Below are positions 1 through 6,092 of a stretch of DNA of 7,014 nt, one piece after another (the stretch's first letter is position 1; each line of letters begins with the position of its first letter). The notes beneath the pieces are model-generated. The model was given only the letters and a program-made list of their open reading frames with translations, had not been told where the DNA came from and made no database searches. Source of the stretch: an uncultured Granulosicoccus sp. (GTDB lineage: Bacteria; Pseudomonadota; Gammaproteobacteria; Granulosicoccales; Granulosicoccaceae); NCBI GenBank assembly GCA_938016235.1, contig CALLPU010000093.1, positions 1 through 7,014 of the forward strand, read 5' to 3'. The position numbers were made by a program, and so were the translations under genes.

Positions 1-97
1 CTACCACGACCGTGTCAGTGCGGTTCTCCCACGCGCGCATCATGGCCGTGGATATGTTCCGCGGCCCCGACCACATGGCCAGGCACAAACCGTTCAT
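1..97 (-). CDS. Sulfotransferase-like P-loop protein, N-terminal fragment
   Basis: Only the first 32 codons are in the window; the gene continues off the left edge. Reading leftward from an ATG at 97, the translation begins MNGLCLAMWSGPRNISTAMM and continues RAWENRTDTVVV. The SGPRNIST block right after a short hydrophobic beta strand is the nucleotide-binding loop expected at the N-terminus of the bacterial sulfotransferase-like family, where it would contact the 5' phosphate of PAPS or a similar nucleotide. The gene starts 12 nt after the hemL stop on the same strand and in the same frame, which suggests co-transcription with hemL. No good Shine-Dalgarno is visible, so the second ATG (MWSGPRN) is an alternative start. 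The acceptor substrate cannot be inferred from this fragment. Confidence 0.75.
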   Translation of the reverse strand, partial: MNGLCLAMWSGPRNISTAMMRAWENRTDTVVV

Positions 98-109
98 GCG
101 TGAGAGCGC

Positions 110-1420
110 CTATTTTAACGAGGCAAACGCACGAGCCGCGGCTTCGATGGTTTGCTCGATGTCCGTATCAGAATGGGCCGCGCTGGAAAATCCGGCTTCA
201 AATGCCGACGGTGCCAGGTAGATACCGTCGTTGAGCATGCTGTGAAAGAACTGCTTGAAGTGATCGTTGTTACACGCCATGACGTCATCAAATCCTGTGA
301 CCTTTTCCGCCTCGGAAAAGAAAAAGCCAAACATGCCGCCTGCATGAGACACACAAAAGGGTACGCCTGCAGCATCGGCTGCTGACTTCATCCCGCTGAG
401 CAGTCGCCCGGTTTTCTCGTGCAGGTTCTTGTGGAAGTCGGGTGCAGACAACAATTGCAATGTCTTGATGCCGGCGCTCATCGCAATCGGGTTGCCAGAC
501 AAGGTACCGGCCTGGTAGATCGGGCCGGCGGGTGCAATCTGTTCCATGATATCCATGCGCCCGCCAAAAGCGCCCACGGGCATGCCGCCGCCAATGACCT
601 TACCCAGTGTTGTGAGGTCGGGGGTGACGCCATAGCGTTCCTGAGCGCCACCCAGTGCCACGCGAAATCCGGTCATCACTTCGTCAAAGATGAGTACGGT
701 GCCGTGTTCTGTACACAGCATTCGCAATGTTTCCAGGTAGCCTGGCAGTGGCTCCACGAAGTTCATGTTGCCGGCAATCGGTTCTACGATGATGCAGGCC
801 AGCGTGTCTCCCTGTTCGGCAAACAACTGGCGAACCGCGGCATCATCATTGAAGGGTAGTGTCAGGGTGTGTTTGGCGAAATCAGCCGGTATGCCCGGTG
901 AACTGGGCACACCGAGAGTCAGTGCACCAGAACCTGCCTTGACCAGCAAAGAATCAGAATGCCCGTGGTAGCAACCTTCAAATTTGAGGATATTGTCACG
1001 ACCGGTAAACCCGCGCGCCAGACGAATAGCACTCATGGTGGCTTCCGTGCCGGAGCTGCACATGCGCACCGACTCTATTGACGGGACGATTTTGCAAATC
1101 AGTTCTGCCATGTCCACCTCGAGTTCAGTAGGTGCGCCAAAGCTCAGCCCATGCTCGGCCGCTACCTGCACGGCGGCAATGACCTCAGGGTGCGCATGCC
1201 CGAGCAGCATGGGACCCCAGGAGCCCACATAGTCGATATAGCGTTTCTGCTCGGTATCGGTAATGTAGGCGCCGCTGGCACTGGCGATGAACCGCGGTGT
1301 GCCACCCACGCTGCCAAAGGCGCGAACGGGAGAGTTGACGCCACCGGGAATAACTTTCATGGCGCGATCAAACAGCGCCTGAGCGGCAGTGTGGGGGGTT
1401 GAATGAGTAGTGGCAGACAC
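110..1420 (-). CDS. hemL: Glutamate-1-semialdehyde 2,1-aminomutase
   Basis: HemL is a cytoplasmic PLP enzyme that converts glutamate-1-semialdehyde to 5-aminolevulinate, the last step of the C5 route to tetrapyrroles. The 436-residue translation aligns along its whole length with the family (E. coli about 426 aa). Visible landmarks are VIPGGVNSPVRAF (23-35), YVGSWGP (64-70), SSGTEATMSAIRLARGFTGR (122-141), DEVMTGFR (246-253), TTLGKVIGGGMPVGAFGG with the PLP lysine K274, YQAGTLSGNP (302-311) and YLAPSAFEAGF (401-411). The GTG at 1420 is chosen because GGAG lies 6 nt upstream and the resulting length is near normal. An in-frame ATG at 1465 would add 15 residues but has no ribosome binding site and lies in a likely regulatory region. 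No key residue is missing. It is divergent from the rubredoxin operon and probably co-transcribed with the sulfotransferase-like gene downstream. Confidence 0.97.
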   Translation of the reverse strand: MSATTHSTPHTAAQALFDRAMKVIPGGVNSPVRAFGSVGGTPRFIASASGAYITDTEQKRYIDYVGSWGPMLLGHAHPEVIAAVQVAAEHGLSFGAPTELEVDMAELICKIVPSIESVRMCSSGTEATMSAIRLARGFTGRDNILKFEGCYHGHSDSLLVKAGSGALTLGVPSSPGIPADFAKHTLTLPFNDDAAVRQLFAEQGDTLACIIVEPIAGNMNFVEPLPGYLETLRMLCTEHGTVLIFDEVMTGFRVALGGAQERYGVTPDLTTLGKVIGGGMPVGAFGGRMDIMEQIAPAGPIYQAGTLSGNPIAMSAGIKTLQLLSAPDFHKNLHEKTGRLLSGMKSAADAAGVPFCVSHAGGMFGFFFSEAEKVTGFDDVMACNNDHFKQFFHSMLNDGIYLAPSAFEAGFSSAAHSDTDIEQTIEAAARAFASLK

Positions 1421-1426
1421 GCAAGG

Positions 1427-1430
1427 CTCC
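1427..1430 (-). promoter_or_regulatory. Shine-Dalgarno site deciding the hemL start
   Basis: On the minus strand GGAG lies 6 nt before the GTG codon at 1420. The competing upstream ATG at 1465 has no purine-rich element at a workable distance, so this site favours the GTG start. Confidence 0.55.
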
Positions 1431-1459
1431 GTGGCATTAGGAATTGACAGGCTAGTGCG

Positions 1460-1483
1460 CACCATATTACGGCAAGTATGGTG
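1460..1483. promoter_or_regulatory. Inverted repeat in the hemL/rubredoxin divergent region
   Basis: CACCATA (1460-1466) and TATGGTG (1477-1483) form a perfect 7-bp dyad separated by 10 bp, with half-site centres 17 bp apart. A G-T and then a C-G pair could extend the arms outward. It lies between two divergent genes, as an operator for a dimeric regulator would. No poly-T run follows on either strand, so it is not an intrinsic terminator. A TTGACA hexamer at 1444-1449 lies just beside it, with TATTAC only 15 bp downstream, so any promoter here is weak. The bound factor, if any, is unknown. Confidence 0.3.
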
Positions 1484-1528
1484 TGTAAATGAGACAATGC
1501 AGCCATAACAATCGGCAAATTGACATTC

Positions 1529-1702
1529 GTGGAATTCAAGAAATATCACTGTAGCGTGTGCGGCCTGGTGTACGACGAGGCGGCAGGCTGGCCGGAAGAG
1601 GGCATTGTCCCCGGCACTCGCTGGGACGACGTGCCACTCAATTGGAGCTGCCCGGATTGTGGTGCGGTGAAAGATGACTTTGACATGGTGGAAATCAAAT
1701 GA
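1529..1702 (+). CDS. Rubredoxin
   Basis: This is a small cytoplasmic iron protein that carries single electrons on an Fe(Cys)4 centre. From the GTG start the product has 57 residues. The iron ligands are in the two expected loops, CSVCG (Cys8, Cys11) and CPDCG (Cys41, Cys44), with the family features VYDEAAGWPEEG, PGTRW and NWSCPDC between them, and KDDFDMVEI at the C-terminus. The start is uncertain. There is no in-frame ATG before the upstream stop at 1490, and neither the GTG at 1529 nor the TTG at 1520 (60 aa) has a clear Shine-Dalgarno. GTG is preferred because the resulting length is closest to typical single-domain rubredoxins. The stop overlaps the fbp start in an ATGA, so the two are likely translationally coupled. 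The electron partner is not identifiable here. Confidence 0.93.
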   Translation: MEFKKYHCSVCGLVYDEAAGWPEEGIVPGTRWDDVPLNWSCPDCGAVKDDFDMVEIK

Positions 1703-2718
1703 GCCAGACAGGCACAACCCTTAGCCAGTTCCTGATTGAACAGGGTCGGTTGCACGGCGATACGGACGAGGCTCTGAACGGTCTGCTCAGTGACGTCGCG
1801 ACAGCCTGCAAGCGATTATCCAATCTTGTGCGGCTGGGCGAACTTGCCGGGGTGCTAGGCGCTGCGGGTCAGGAAAACGTACAGGGTGAGGAGCAGAAAA
1901 AACTCGACGTCATCGCCAATGAGGTTTTCATCGATTCCCTGCAACGATCCGGATACCTGGCCGGTATCGCCTCAGAAGAGATGGACGCTCACTACCCCAT
2001 TCCGGCCAACTATTCGCGGGGCGATTATCTGCTGGCTTTTGACCCGTTGGATGGCTCCAGCAATATTGACGTGAATGGGTCTACCGGCACCATTTTTTCC
2101 ATTACCCGGCACAGCGGTGACGGCGCGCCCACCGACGCCGATTTTCTGCAAAGTGGCCTTTCACAAGTGTGTTCCGGCTACTGCCTGTACAGCTCTGCTT
2201 CGATGTTGCTATTGACCACGGGTCACGGCGTGTCCGGTTTTACGCTGGATAATCGGGAAGGGGAGTTCATCCTGACGCACCCGGAAATCAAAGTGCCGCG
2301 AGCCACACGCGAGTACGCGATCAATTCGGCTTACGCGCGCCACTGGCTTGCCCCGGAAAAGCGCTACGTGGAAGAGTGCCTGGCGGGTGTCGAAGGGCCG
2401 CGCGAGAAAGACTTCAACATGCGCTGGGCAGGTTCCATGGTGGGCGATGTGCATCGCATCCTGTGCCGGGGCGGGGTGTTCATGTACCCGATGGATGCGC
2501 GTTTGCAGGCCGATGGCAAGGCTGGAAAATTGCGTCTGCTGTATGAAGCCAACCCGATGGGCTGGCTGATGGAACAAGCGGGTGGTATGGCTCATACGGG
2601 CACACAACCCATCCTTAGCATACAGCCGGATTCACTGCATCAGCGTGTACCCGTCATCATGGGCTCCGCAGAGGAAGTGGAGCGGCTGATTGGCTACCAT
2701 CAGGAACTGGCGGGGTAG
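1699..2718 (+). CDS. fbp: Fructose-1,6-bisphosphatase, class 1
   Basis: The enzyme hydrolyses fructose 1,6-bisphosphate to fructose 6-phosphate in gluconeogenesis, using divalent metals, in the cytoplasm. The 339-residue product is close to the family length (E. coli 332) and appears complete. Landmarks are NVQGEEQKKLDVIANEVF (60-77), the metal ligand region SEE (92-94), the signature LAFDPLDGSSNIDVN (112-126, with D115 and D118), NMRWAGSMVGDVHRIL (240-255), FMYPMDAR (261-268) and KLRLLYEANPMGWLMEQAGG (277-296), which supplies the late metal and substrate ligands including E283. The ATG overlaps the rubredoxin stop codon, and GGTGGA lies 6 nt upstream inside the rubredoxin gene, so the start is well supported. 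It is the middle gene of a tight three-gene cluster with rubredoxin and the YcgN-type protein. Nothing in it looks damaged. Confidence 0.97.
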   Translation: MSQTGTTLSQFLIEQGRLHGDTDEALNGLLSDVATACKRLSNLVRLGELAGVLGAAGQENVQGEEQKKLDVIANEVFIDSLQRSGYLAGIASEEMDAHYPIPANYSRGDYLLAFDPLDGSSNIDVNGSTGTIFSITRHSGDGAPTDADFLQSGLSQVCSGYCLYSSASMLLLTTGHGVSGFTLDNREGEFILTHPEIKVPRATREYAINSAYARHWLAPEKRYVEECLAGVEGPREKDFNMRWAGSMVGDVHRILCRGGVFMYPMDARLQADGKAGKLRLLYEANPMGWLMEQAGGMAHTGTQPILSIQPDSLHQRVPVIMGSAEEVERLIGYHQELAG

Positions 2719-2722
2719 TGCA

Positions 2723-3184
2723 GTGAGCTCTCAAGGCGAGCGCTTCTGGGAGACCAAAACGCTCGATCAGATGACAGACGCGGAATGGGAATCGCTGTGT
2801 GACGGGTGCGGTCGCTGTTGTTTGCAGAAGCTGGAGGACGAGGACACGGGGGAAGTACATTTCACGCGGGTGTCGTGTCGATTGCTGGATGTAGAGAGTT
2901 GCCGATGTTCTGATTACGAGAACCGCTTCGAGAAGGTGCCGGATTGTCTGCTGATAAAACCGCTCTCCGACGAGAAGCTGAGCTGGCTTCCCGAGAGTTG
3001 TGCCTACGTGAAACTGAGCCGGGGCCAGCCGCTTGAAAACTGGCACCCGCTGCTCAGCGGTGACCCGAATAGCGTGCACAGTTCACGTATCTCAGTTTCT
3101 GGTCGTTGTATTTCTGAGACTGAAGTCCCGGTTTCAGAATTTATTTTTCACCTTATTGAATGGGATAACAAGCCACCCAGTTAG
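2723..3184 (+). CDS. ycgN: YcgN/UPF0260 family cysteine-cluster protein
   Basis: The 153-residue product has the same length as E. coli YcgN and matches it from FWETKTLDQMTDAEWESLCD onward. The cysteine-rich hallmark CDGCGRCC (26-33) is followed by further conserved cysteines at 52, 60, 62, 74 and 92 and by the WHPLLSGD and RISVSG blocks. The spacing suggests metal or Fe-S binding, but the biochemical function of this family is not established and none is claimed. The GTG at 2723 is chosen because GGGG lies 7 nt upstream and the length then matches the family. An upstream in-frame TTG at 2690 would overlap fbp and add non-conserved residues. It begins 4 nt after the fbp stop and is the last gene of that cluster. 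The C-terminal codons contain a terminator-like hairpin. Confidence 0.92.
   Translation: MSSQGERFWETKTLDQMTDAEWESLCDGCGRCCLQKLEDEDTGEVHFTRVSCRLLDVESCRCSDYENRFEKVPDCLLIKPLSDEKLSWLPESCAYVKLSRGQPLENWHPLLSGDPNSVHSSRISVSGRCISETEVPVSEFIFHLIEWDNKPPS
3112..3148 (+). terminator. Terminator-like hairpin inside the end of the YcgN gene
   Basis: TTCTGAGAC (3112-3120) pairs with GTTTCAGAA (3131-3139), giving a 9-bp stem with one G-U pair and a 10-nt loop, followed directly by TTTATTTTT. This has the form of a Rho-independent terminator, though the stem is AT-rich and only moderately strong. It is unusual because it ends 34 nt before the stop codon, so terminated transcripts would lack the end of the reading frame unless translating ribosomes suppress it. 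No better terminator is seen in the following 208-bp gap. Confidence 0.4.
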
Positions 3185-3392
3185 CTGATCAACGCGTTAA
3201 GTCAAGTCCGAAATGTTATTAATATCATTTGGTTGCAGTATCTTTCAGAGGTTTTTTTTGAACAAATAAGCGTGGTATTTCCGCAACGCTTGTGGTTAAA
3301 TTGACGCAACCAATGGCAGAAACTTTGCTTAAGGCAGATTGGCTGGTAGCCATGACGCTTTTGTCATTAACCTATTCTTGCCGGAGACTTAC
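3185..3392. other. Intergenic region upstream of rsd
   Basis: This 208-bp AT-rich gap separates the rubredoxin-fbp-ycgN cluster from rsd. It holds a run of eight T (3252-3259) without a convincing hairpin before it, a possible small stem CCGCAA/TTGTGG (3281-3295), a TGGCT-GGT-AGCCA hairpin (3340-3352) and a TTGACG hexamer at 3301-3306 with only a poor -10 match downstream. The rsd promoter is expected here but cannot be placed with confidence. No small gene is supported. Confidence 0.4.
3383..3386 (+). promoter_or_regulatory. Shine-Dalgarno site deciding the rsd start
   Basis: GGAG lies 6 nt before the ATG at 3393 and 9 nt before a second ATG at 3396, so either could initiate. It argues against the in-frame ATG further upstream at 3351. 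Confidence 0.6.
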
Positions 3393-3902
3393 ATGATGAC
3401 TGTCAATGCTGAAGCGAACTCCTCGTCTCATTCTGAAATGGGATCAGGCGAAGGGTCCGGTGTGGAGCGGCGTGCCCGCCTGCACAACACCATTGAGTCT
3501 TTAGTCAAGTTACGTCAGGAAGTGGTGGTCAGCTATTGCCAGCTGTCAGGCATCAGTTCGTTCGCTGCCCGTGAGGTGGAAAAGCCTCGCGTGGAGGCCG
3601 ATCAACTGCGCAGCTTCTGTCAGATCATGGTTGACTACACCGCGATGGGGCACTTCGAAGTGTACCAACGCATCATAGAAGGTAAAGAGCGTCGTCGCGC
3701 TGTTAAAGACGTAGCGGCAGAGGTGTACCCTGCCATCGCAGAAACCACAGATTACCTGGTCGATTTCAATGACAAGTACGATGCGTTTGAAGGCACTGAC
3801 GATGACGTCGAGATGCTTGCTGGTGATTTGTCCCGGCTTGGTGAAATCATCGCCGTGCGTGGTGAACTGGAAGACCAGATTCTTACTGCGCTGGAAAAGT
3901 AA
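3393..3902 (+). CDS. rsd: Rsd/AlgQ family anti-sigma-70 regulator
   Basis: Rsd binds the housekeeping sigma-70 factor and favours alternative sigma factors as growth slows; AlgQ is the Pseudomonas member. The 169-residue product shares the all-helical family pattern: LRQEVVVSYCQLSGI (40-54), QLRSFCQIMVDYTAMGHFEVYQRIIEG (71-97, which contains the best conserved FCQ..VDY..GHFE..Y signature), YPAIAETTDYLVDFNDKYDA (112-131) and GELEDQILTAL (157-167). Two things differ from the textbook members as I recall them: an N-terminal extension of about 30 low-complexity residues rich in Ser, Glu and Gly, and loss of the DRWL motif of the first helix, which here reads IESL (34-37). The ATG at 3393 has GGAG at good spacing. 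The rlmI-type gene follows after 30 nt and is probably co-transcribed. Family assignment is firm; conserved function is likely but not certain. Confidence 0.87.
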   Translation: MMTVNAEANSSSHSEMGSGEGSGVERRARLHNTIESLVKLRQEVVVSYCQLSGISSFAAREVEKPRVEADQLRSFCQIMVDYTAMGHFEVYQRIIEGKERRRAVKDVAAEVYPAIAETTDYLVDFNDKYDAFEGTDDDVEMLAGDLSRLGEIIAVRGELEDQILTALEK

Positions 3903-3909
3903 CAGCGCC

Positions 3910-3943
3910 AGCGCGCACGCCTGGATACAGGCATGAGCGCGCT
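3910..3943 (+). promoter_or_regulatory. Stem-loop enclosing the methyltransferase start codon
   Basis: AGCGCGC (3910-3916) pairs perfectly with GCGCGCT (3937-3943). Inside it GCCTG (3919-3923) pairs with CAGGC (3928-3932) around a GATA loop. The ATG at 3933-3935 falls in the internal loop between the two stems. No strong Shine-Dalgarno is exposed. The structure should hinder independent initiation and make translation depend on ribosomes finishing rsd, whose stop is 7 nt before the outer stem. This is an inference from base pairing only. Confidence 0.45.
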
Positions 3944-5114
3944 ACGATTGAAAAAGCGGGAAGAGCGCCGTATCCAGAGTGGTCATGGGTGGGTTTTCTC
4001 CAACGAAATCGACACTCAAGTCACCCCCCTGAAAGGCCTTGAAGCCGGTTCGGCAGTGACGCTGGAAACAGCCAACGGTAAATTCGTTGCGCATGGCTAC
4101 GTTAACCCTCATTCATTGATCTGCGCCCGTGTAACGAGTCGCCGAGCTAACGAGCCTTTCAACGCCACTGTTATTCGCGCCCGTTTGCAGCATGCGCTGG
4201 ATCTTCGCGAAAGGCGCTACGCCGAACCGTATTATCGCTGGGTTCACAGCGAAGGCGATTTCCTGCCGGGCCTGACGGTAGATCGGTACGGCCAGGTGCT
4301 GGTGGTGCAGATAACCACCGCGGGTATGGAGTGTTTCAAGGATGCCGTGGTGGATGCGCTGCAATCACTGACTCAGGCTTCTGCCATCTACCTGCGCAAC
4401 GATAACGGTATTCGGGAGCTGGAACAGCTGCCGCTGTATCGTGAGTGGGCCGTGGGTGAAGCTGTGGATGTGCTGCGCATACAGGAAAACAATCTGCACT
4501 TTGAAGTGCCTGCAGAACTCGGGCAGAAGACCGGTTGGTTCTACGATCATCGCGACAGCCGCGCCGAACTGGCCCACTGGGTACGCGACAAGCGTGTGCT
4601 GGATGTCTACTCCTATCTGGGTGCCTTCGGGCTCAATGCGGTGGCTGCCGGTGCGTCCGCTGTCATGGCAATAGATGCATCAAAATCCGCCGTCCAGGCC
4701 GCTTCTGCCAATGCGGTGCTCAATCAGTTTCAGGACCGTTTCAGTGCTCAGTGTGCTGATGCGGTAGAAGCCATGCGCACTCTGTTTGAAGAGGGCGAGC
4801 GGTTTGATGTGGTGGTGCTTGATCCGCCGGCGTTCATCAAGCGGCGCAAGGATCGTGAACAAGGTCTTCGGCACTATGCGCTGAATAATCGGCTGGCCAT
4901 GCGGTTACTCAACCCGGGCGGCATCATTGTGAGCGCTTCCTGTTCACAGGCGTTGAGCCACGATGATCTGCTACAGCAGATGCGGCTGGGAACTCCACGC
5001 GGATCCACGGGTCTGCAAGTACTGGCCACCTTGCGTCAAGGCGCAGATCATCCTGTGCACGTGGCCATGCCCGAAACGCTTTACTTGTCCGGTGCCGTTG
5101 CCCGCGTGGTTTAA
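3933..5114 (+). CDS. rlmI: RlmI-type 23S rRNA (cytosine-5) methyltransferase
   Basis: This is an SAM-dependent methyltransferase; E. coli RlmI makes m5C1962 in 23S rRNA. The 393-residue product matches that family in length (E. coli about 396 aa) and order. An N-terminal PUA-like RNA-binding domain spans about 1-75 (GHGWVFSNEI at 17-26, GYVNPHSLICARV at 55-67). A central part carries EGDFLPGLTVDRYG (107-120) and GQKTGWFYDHRDSR (197-210). The Rossmann methyltransferase domain has motif I VLDVYSYLGAFGLNA (222-236), the acidic residue D248 for SAM, motif IV LDPPAF (296-301) and SASCS (334-338), whose Cys337 is the likely catalytic nucleophile. The C-terminus has ADHP and a LYLSG block. The ATG at 3933 fits the family N-terminus, but translation signals are poor and the codon lies in a stem-loop. 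It probably forms a transcript with rsd. A paralogous base specificity cannot be excluded. Confidence 0.9.
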   Translation: MSALRLKKREERRIQSGHGWVFSNEIDTQVTPLKGLEAGSAVTLETANGKFVAHGYVNPHSLICARVTSRRANEPFNATVIRARLQHALDLRERRYAEPYYRWVHSEGDFLPGLTVDRYGQVLVVQITTAGMECFKDAVVDALQSLTQASAIYLRNDNGIRELEQLPLYREWAVGEAVDVLRIQENNLHFEVPAELGQKTGWFYDHRDSRAELAHWVRDKRVLDVYSYLGAFGLNAVAAGASAVMAIDASKSAVQAASANAVLNQFQDRFSAQCADAVEAMRTLFEEGERFDVVVLDPPAFIKRRKDREQGLRHYALNNRLAMRLLNPGGIIVSASCSQALSHDDLLQQMRLGTPRGSTGLQVLATLRQGADHPVHVAMPETLYLSGAVARVV

Positions 5115-5117
5115 AAC

Positions 5118-5139
5118 AGCCGACGGGTTATAATCGGCT
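5118..5139 (+). promoter_or_regulatory. Possible lgt promoter: TATAAT within a dyad
   Basis: A perfect TATAAT hexamer lies at 5129-5134, 42 nt before the lgt ATG. It sits within a perfect 6-bp inverted repeat, AGCCGA (5118-5123) and TCGGCT (5134-5139). The region 17 bp upstream (GTGGTT) is a poor -35, so any promoter would need help or be weak. No T-run follows the dyad, which argues against a terminator for the preceding gene. The lgt gene has no close Shine-Dalgarno: the nearest purine run, AGGA, is 13 nt from the ATG. Confidence 0.4.
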
Positions 5140-5176
5140 CCTGCCACCGCACGCCCACCAGGACCCCCTGTTCTCG

Positions 5177-6070
5177 ATGCTGCAATATCCTGATATCAAC
5201 CCAGTAGCGCTCGAGCTCGGGCCCCTCACGATTCACTGGTACGGCATTACCTATCTGTTTGCGTTTCTGGCTGGCTGGTGGTTGGCCAAGTGGCGAGCCA
5301 ACAAACCCGGTTCCGGCTGGAAGCCGGATGAGATTGGCGATGCGGTTTTCTACATTGTGCTGGGCGTTATTCTGGGCGGCAAGATTGGCTCCTTGCTGTT
5401 CTATCAAACAGAACTTCTGTTTACGCAACCGTTGCAGGCGCTGAATCCGTTCAGCCAGTATGGCTGGCGGGGCATGTCATTCCACGGCGGCTTTCTCGGT
5501 GTGCTGGTGGCGTTCTGGCTCTATGCCCGCAACACGAATCGTACGTTCTTTCAGGTGGCAGATTTTTTTGCCCCGGTATTTCCAATTGGTCTGGGTGCCG
5601 GTCGCATCGGCAATTTCATCAACGGCGAGTTGTATGGCCGAATCACCGATGTACCCTGGGGAATGGTTTTCCCGCATGCAGGCCCAGAGCCGCGGCATCC
5701 CAATCAGCTGTATCAGTTCTTTTGCGAAGGCGTGATCCTGTTTCTGATTGTGTGGATTTTTTCATCCAGACCCAGACCACTGAAAGCCGTGTCTGGCATG
5801 TTCGTGCTGGTGTACGGCATCTATCGTTTCCTGATTGAATTCGTACGCCAACCCGATGCGGAGCTTGGCTTCATAGCATTCAACTGGTTAACGATGGGGC
5901 AGTTGTTATCCTTCCCCATGATACTGGTGGGCCTGTATCTGCTGTACAGCGCGTATCAAGGTGGCAGCGACAGTAGCAGCGTTCCACAAAGCGCCAGCCC
6001 GGTAACCGCCACGCCGCCCAGCAAGCCCACAGGGCGAACGGGCAAAGCGTCCCGCAAGCGTAAAAAATAA
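5177..6070 (+). CDS. lgt: Prolipoprotein diacylglyceryl transferase
   Basis: Lgt is an inner-membrane enzyme that moves a diacylglyceryl group from phosphatidylglycerol to the lipobox cysteine of prolipoproteins, the first step of lipoprotein maturation. The 297-residue product has the several hydrophobic segments of the family and the functional residues at the E. coli positions: H103 in SFHGGFLG (101-108), R143 and E151 within GRIGNFINGELYGR (142-155), and Y213 and R217 in YGIYRFLIEFVRQPD, corresponding to E. coli Y235 and R239. HPNQLYQ (174-180) is also present. The N-terminus PDINPVALELGPLTIHWYG fits the ATG chosen. About 36 residues after the last membrane segment are unusual: a Ser/Pro/Thr-rich linker and then a strongly basic end, GRTGKASRKRKK, expected in the cytoplasm. 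It is directly followed by thyA, the common lgt-thyA order. Confidence 0.97.
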   Translation: MLQYPDINPVALELGPLTIHWYGITYLFAFLAGWWLAKWRANKPGSGWKPDEIGDAVFYIVLGVILGGKIGSLLFYQTELLFTQPLQALNPFSQYGWRGMSFHGGFLGVLVAFWLYARNTNRTFFQVADFFAPVFPIGLGAGRIGNFINGELYGRITDVPWGMVFPHAGPEPRHPNQLYQFFCEGVILFLIVWIFSSRPRPLKAVSGMFVLVYGIYRFLIEFVRQPDAELGFIAFNWLTMGQLLSFPMILVGLYLLYSAYQGGSDSSSVPQSASPVTATPPSKPTGRTGKASRKRKK

Positions 6071-6074
6071 CCTC

Positions 6075-6079
6075 AGGAG
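6075..6079 (+). promoter_or_regulatory. Shine-Dalgarno site of the resident thyA
   Basis: AGGAG lies 5 nt after the lgt stop and 13 nt before the GTG at 6093. The spacing is long, but no other in-frame start exists because a TGA at 6084 closes the frame. Confidence 0.5.
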
Positions 6080-6092
6080 TTTGTGAGTCGTC

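Noticed and set aside
419..859. Rightward open frames of up to 146 codons across hemL
   Set aside because: They are antisense to a fully conserved enzyme gene, show no recognisable protein features and have no start signals; they are by-products of GC-rich coding sequence.
1520..1549. TTGACA with TATCAC 18 bp downstream as a promoter for fbp
   Set aside because: It lies within the rubredoxin start and coding sequence, the -10 matches only 4 of 6, and fbp is already tightly coupled to rubredoxin.
2690..2722. TTG at 2690 as the start of the YcgN gene
   Set aside because: It would overlap fbp, has no ribosome binding site, and adds 11 residues beyond the family N-terminus. The GTG at 2723 gives exactly 153 residues.
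3252..3259. Run of eight T as a Rho-independent terminator after the YcgN gene
   Set aside because: No stable hairpin can be drawn immediately upstream.
3229..3313. TTGGTTGC and GCAACCAA inverted 8-mers upstream of rsd
   Set aside because: The arms are 69 nt apart with no extension or supporting structure; this is plausible by chance.
4365..4759. Open frames in other phases across the methyltransferase gene
   Set aside because: They overlap a conserved gene in full, and their translations are Arg/Cys/Trp-rich, as expected for out-of-phase reading.
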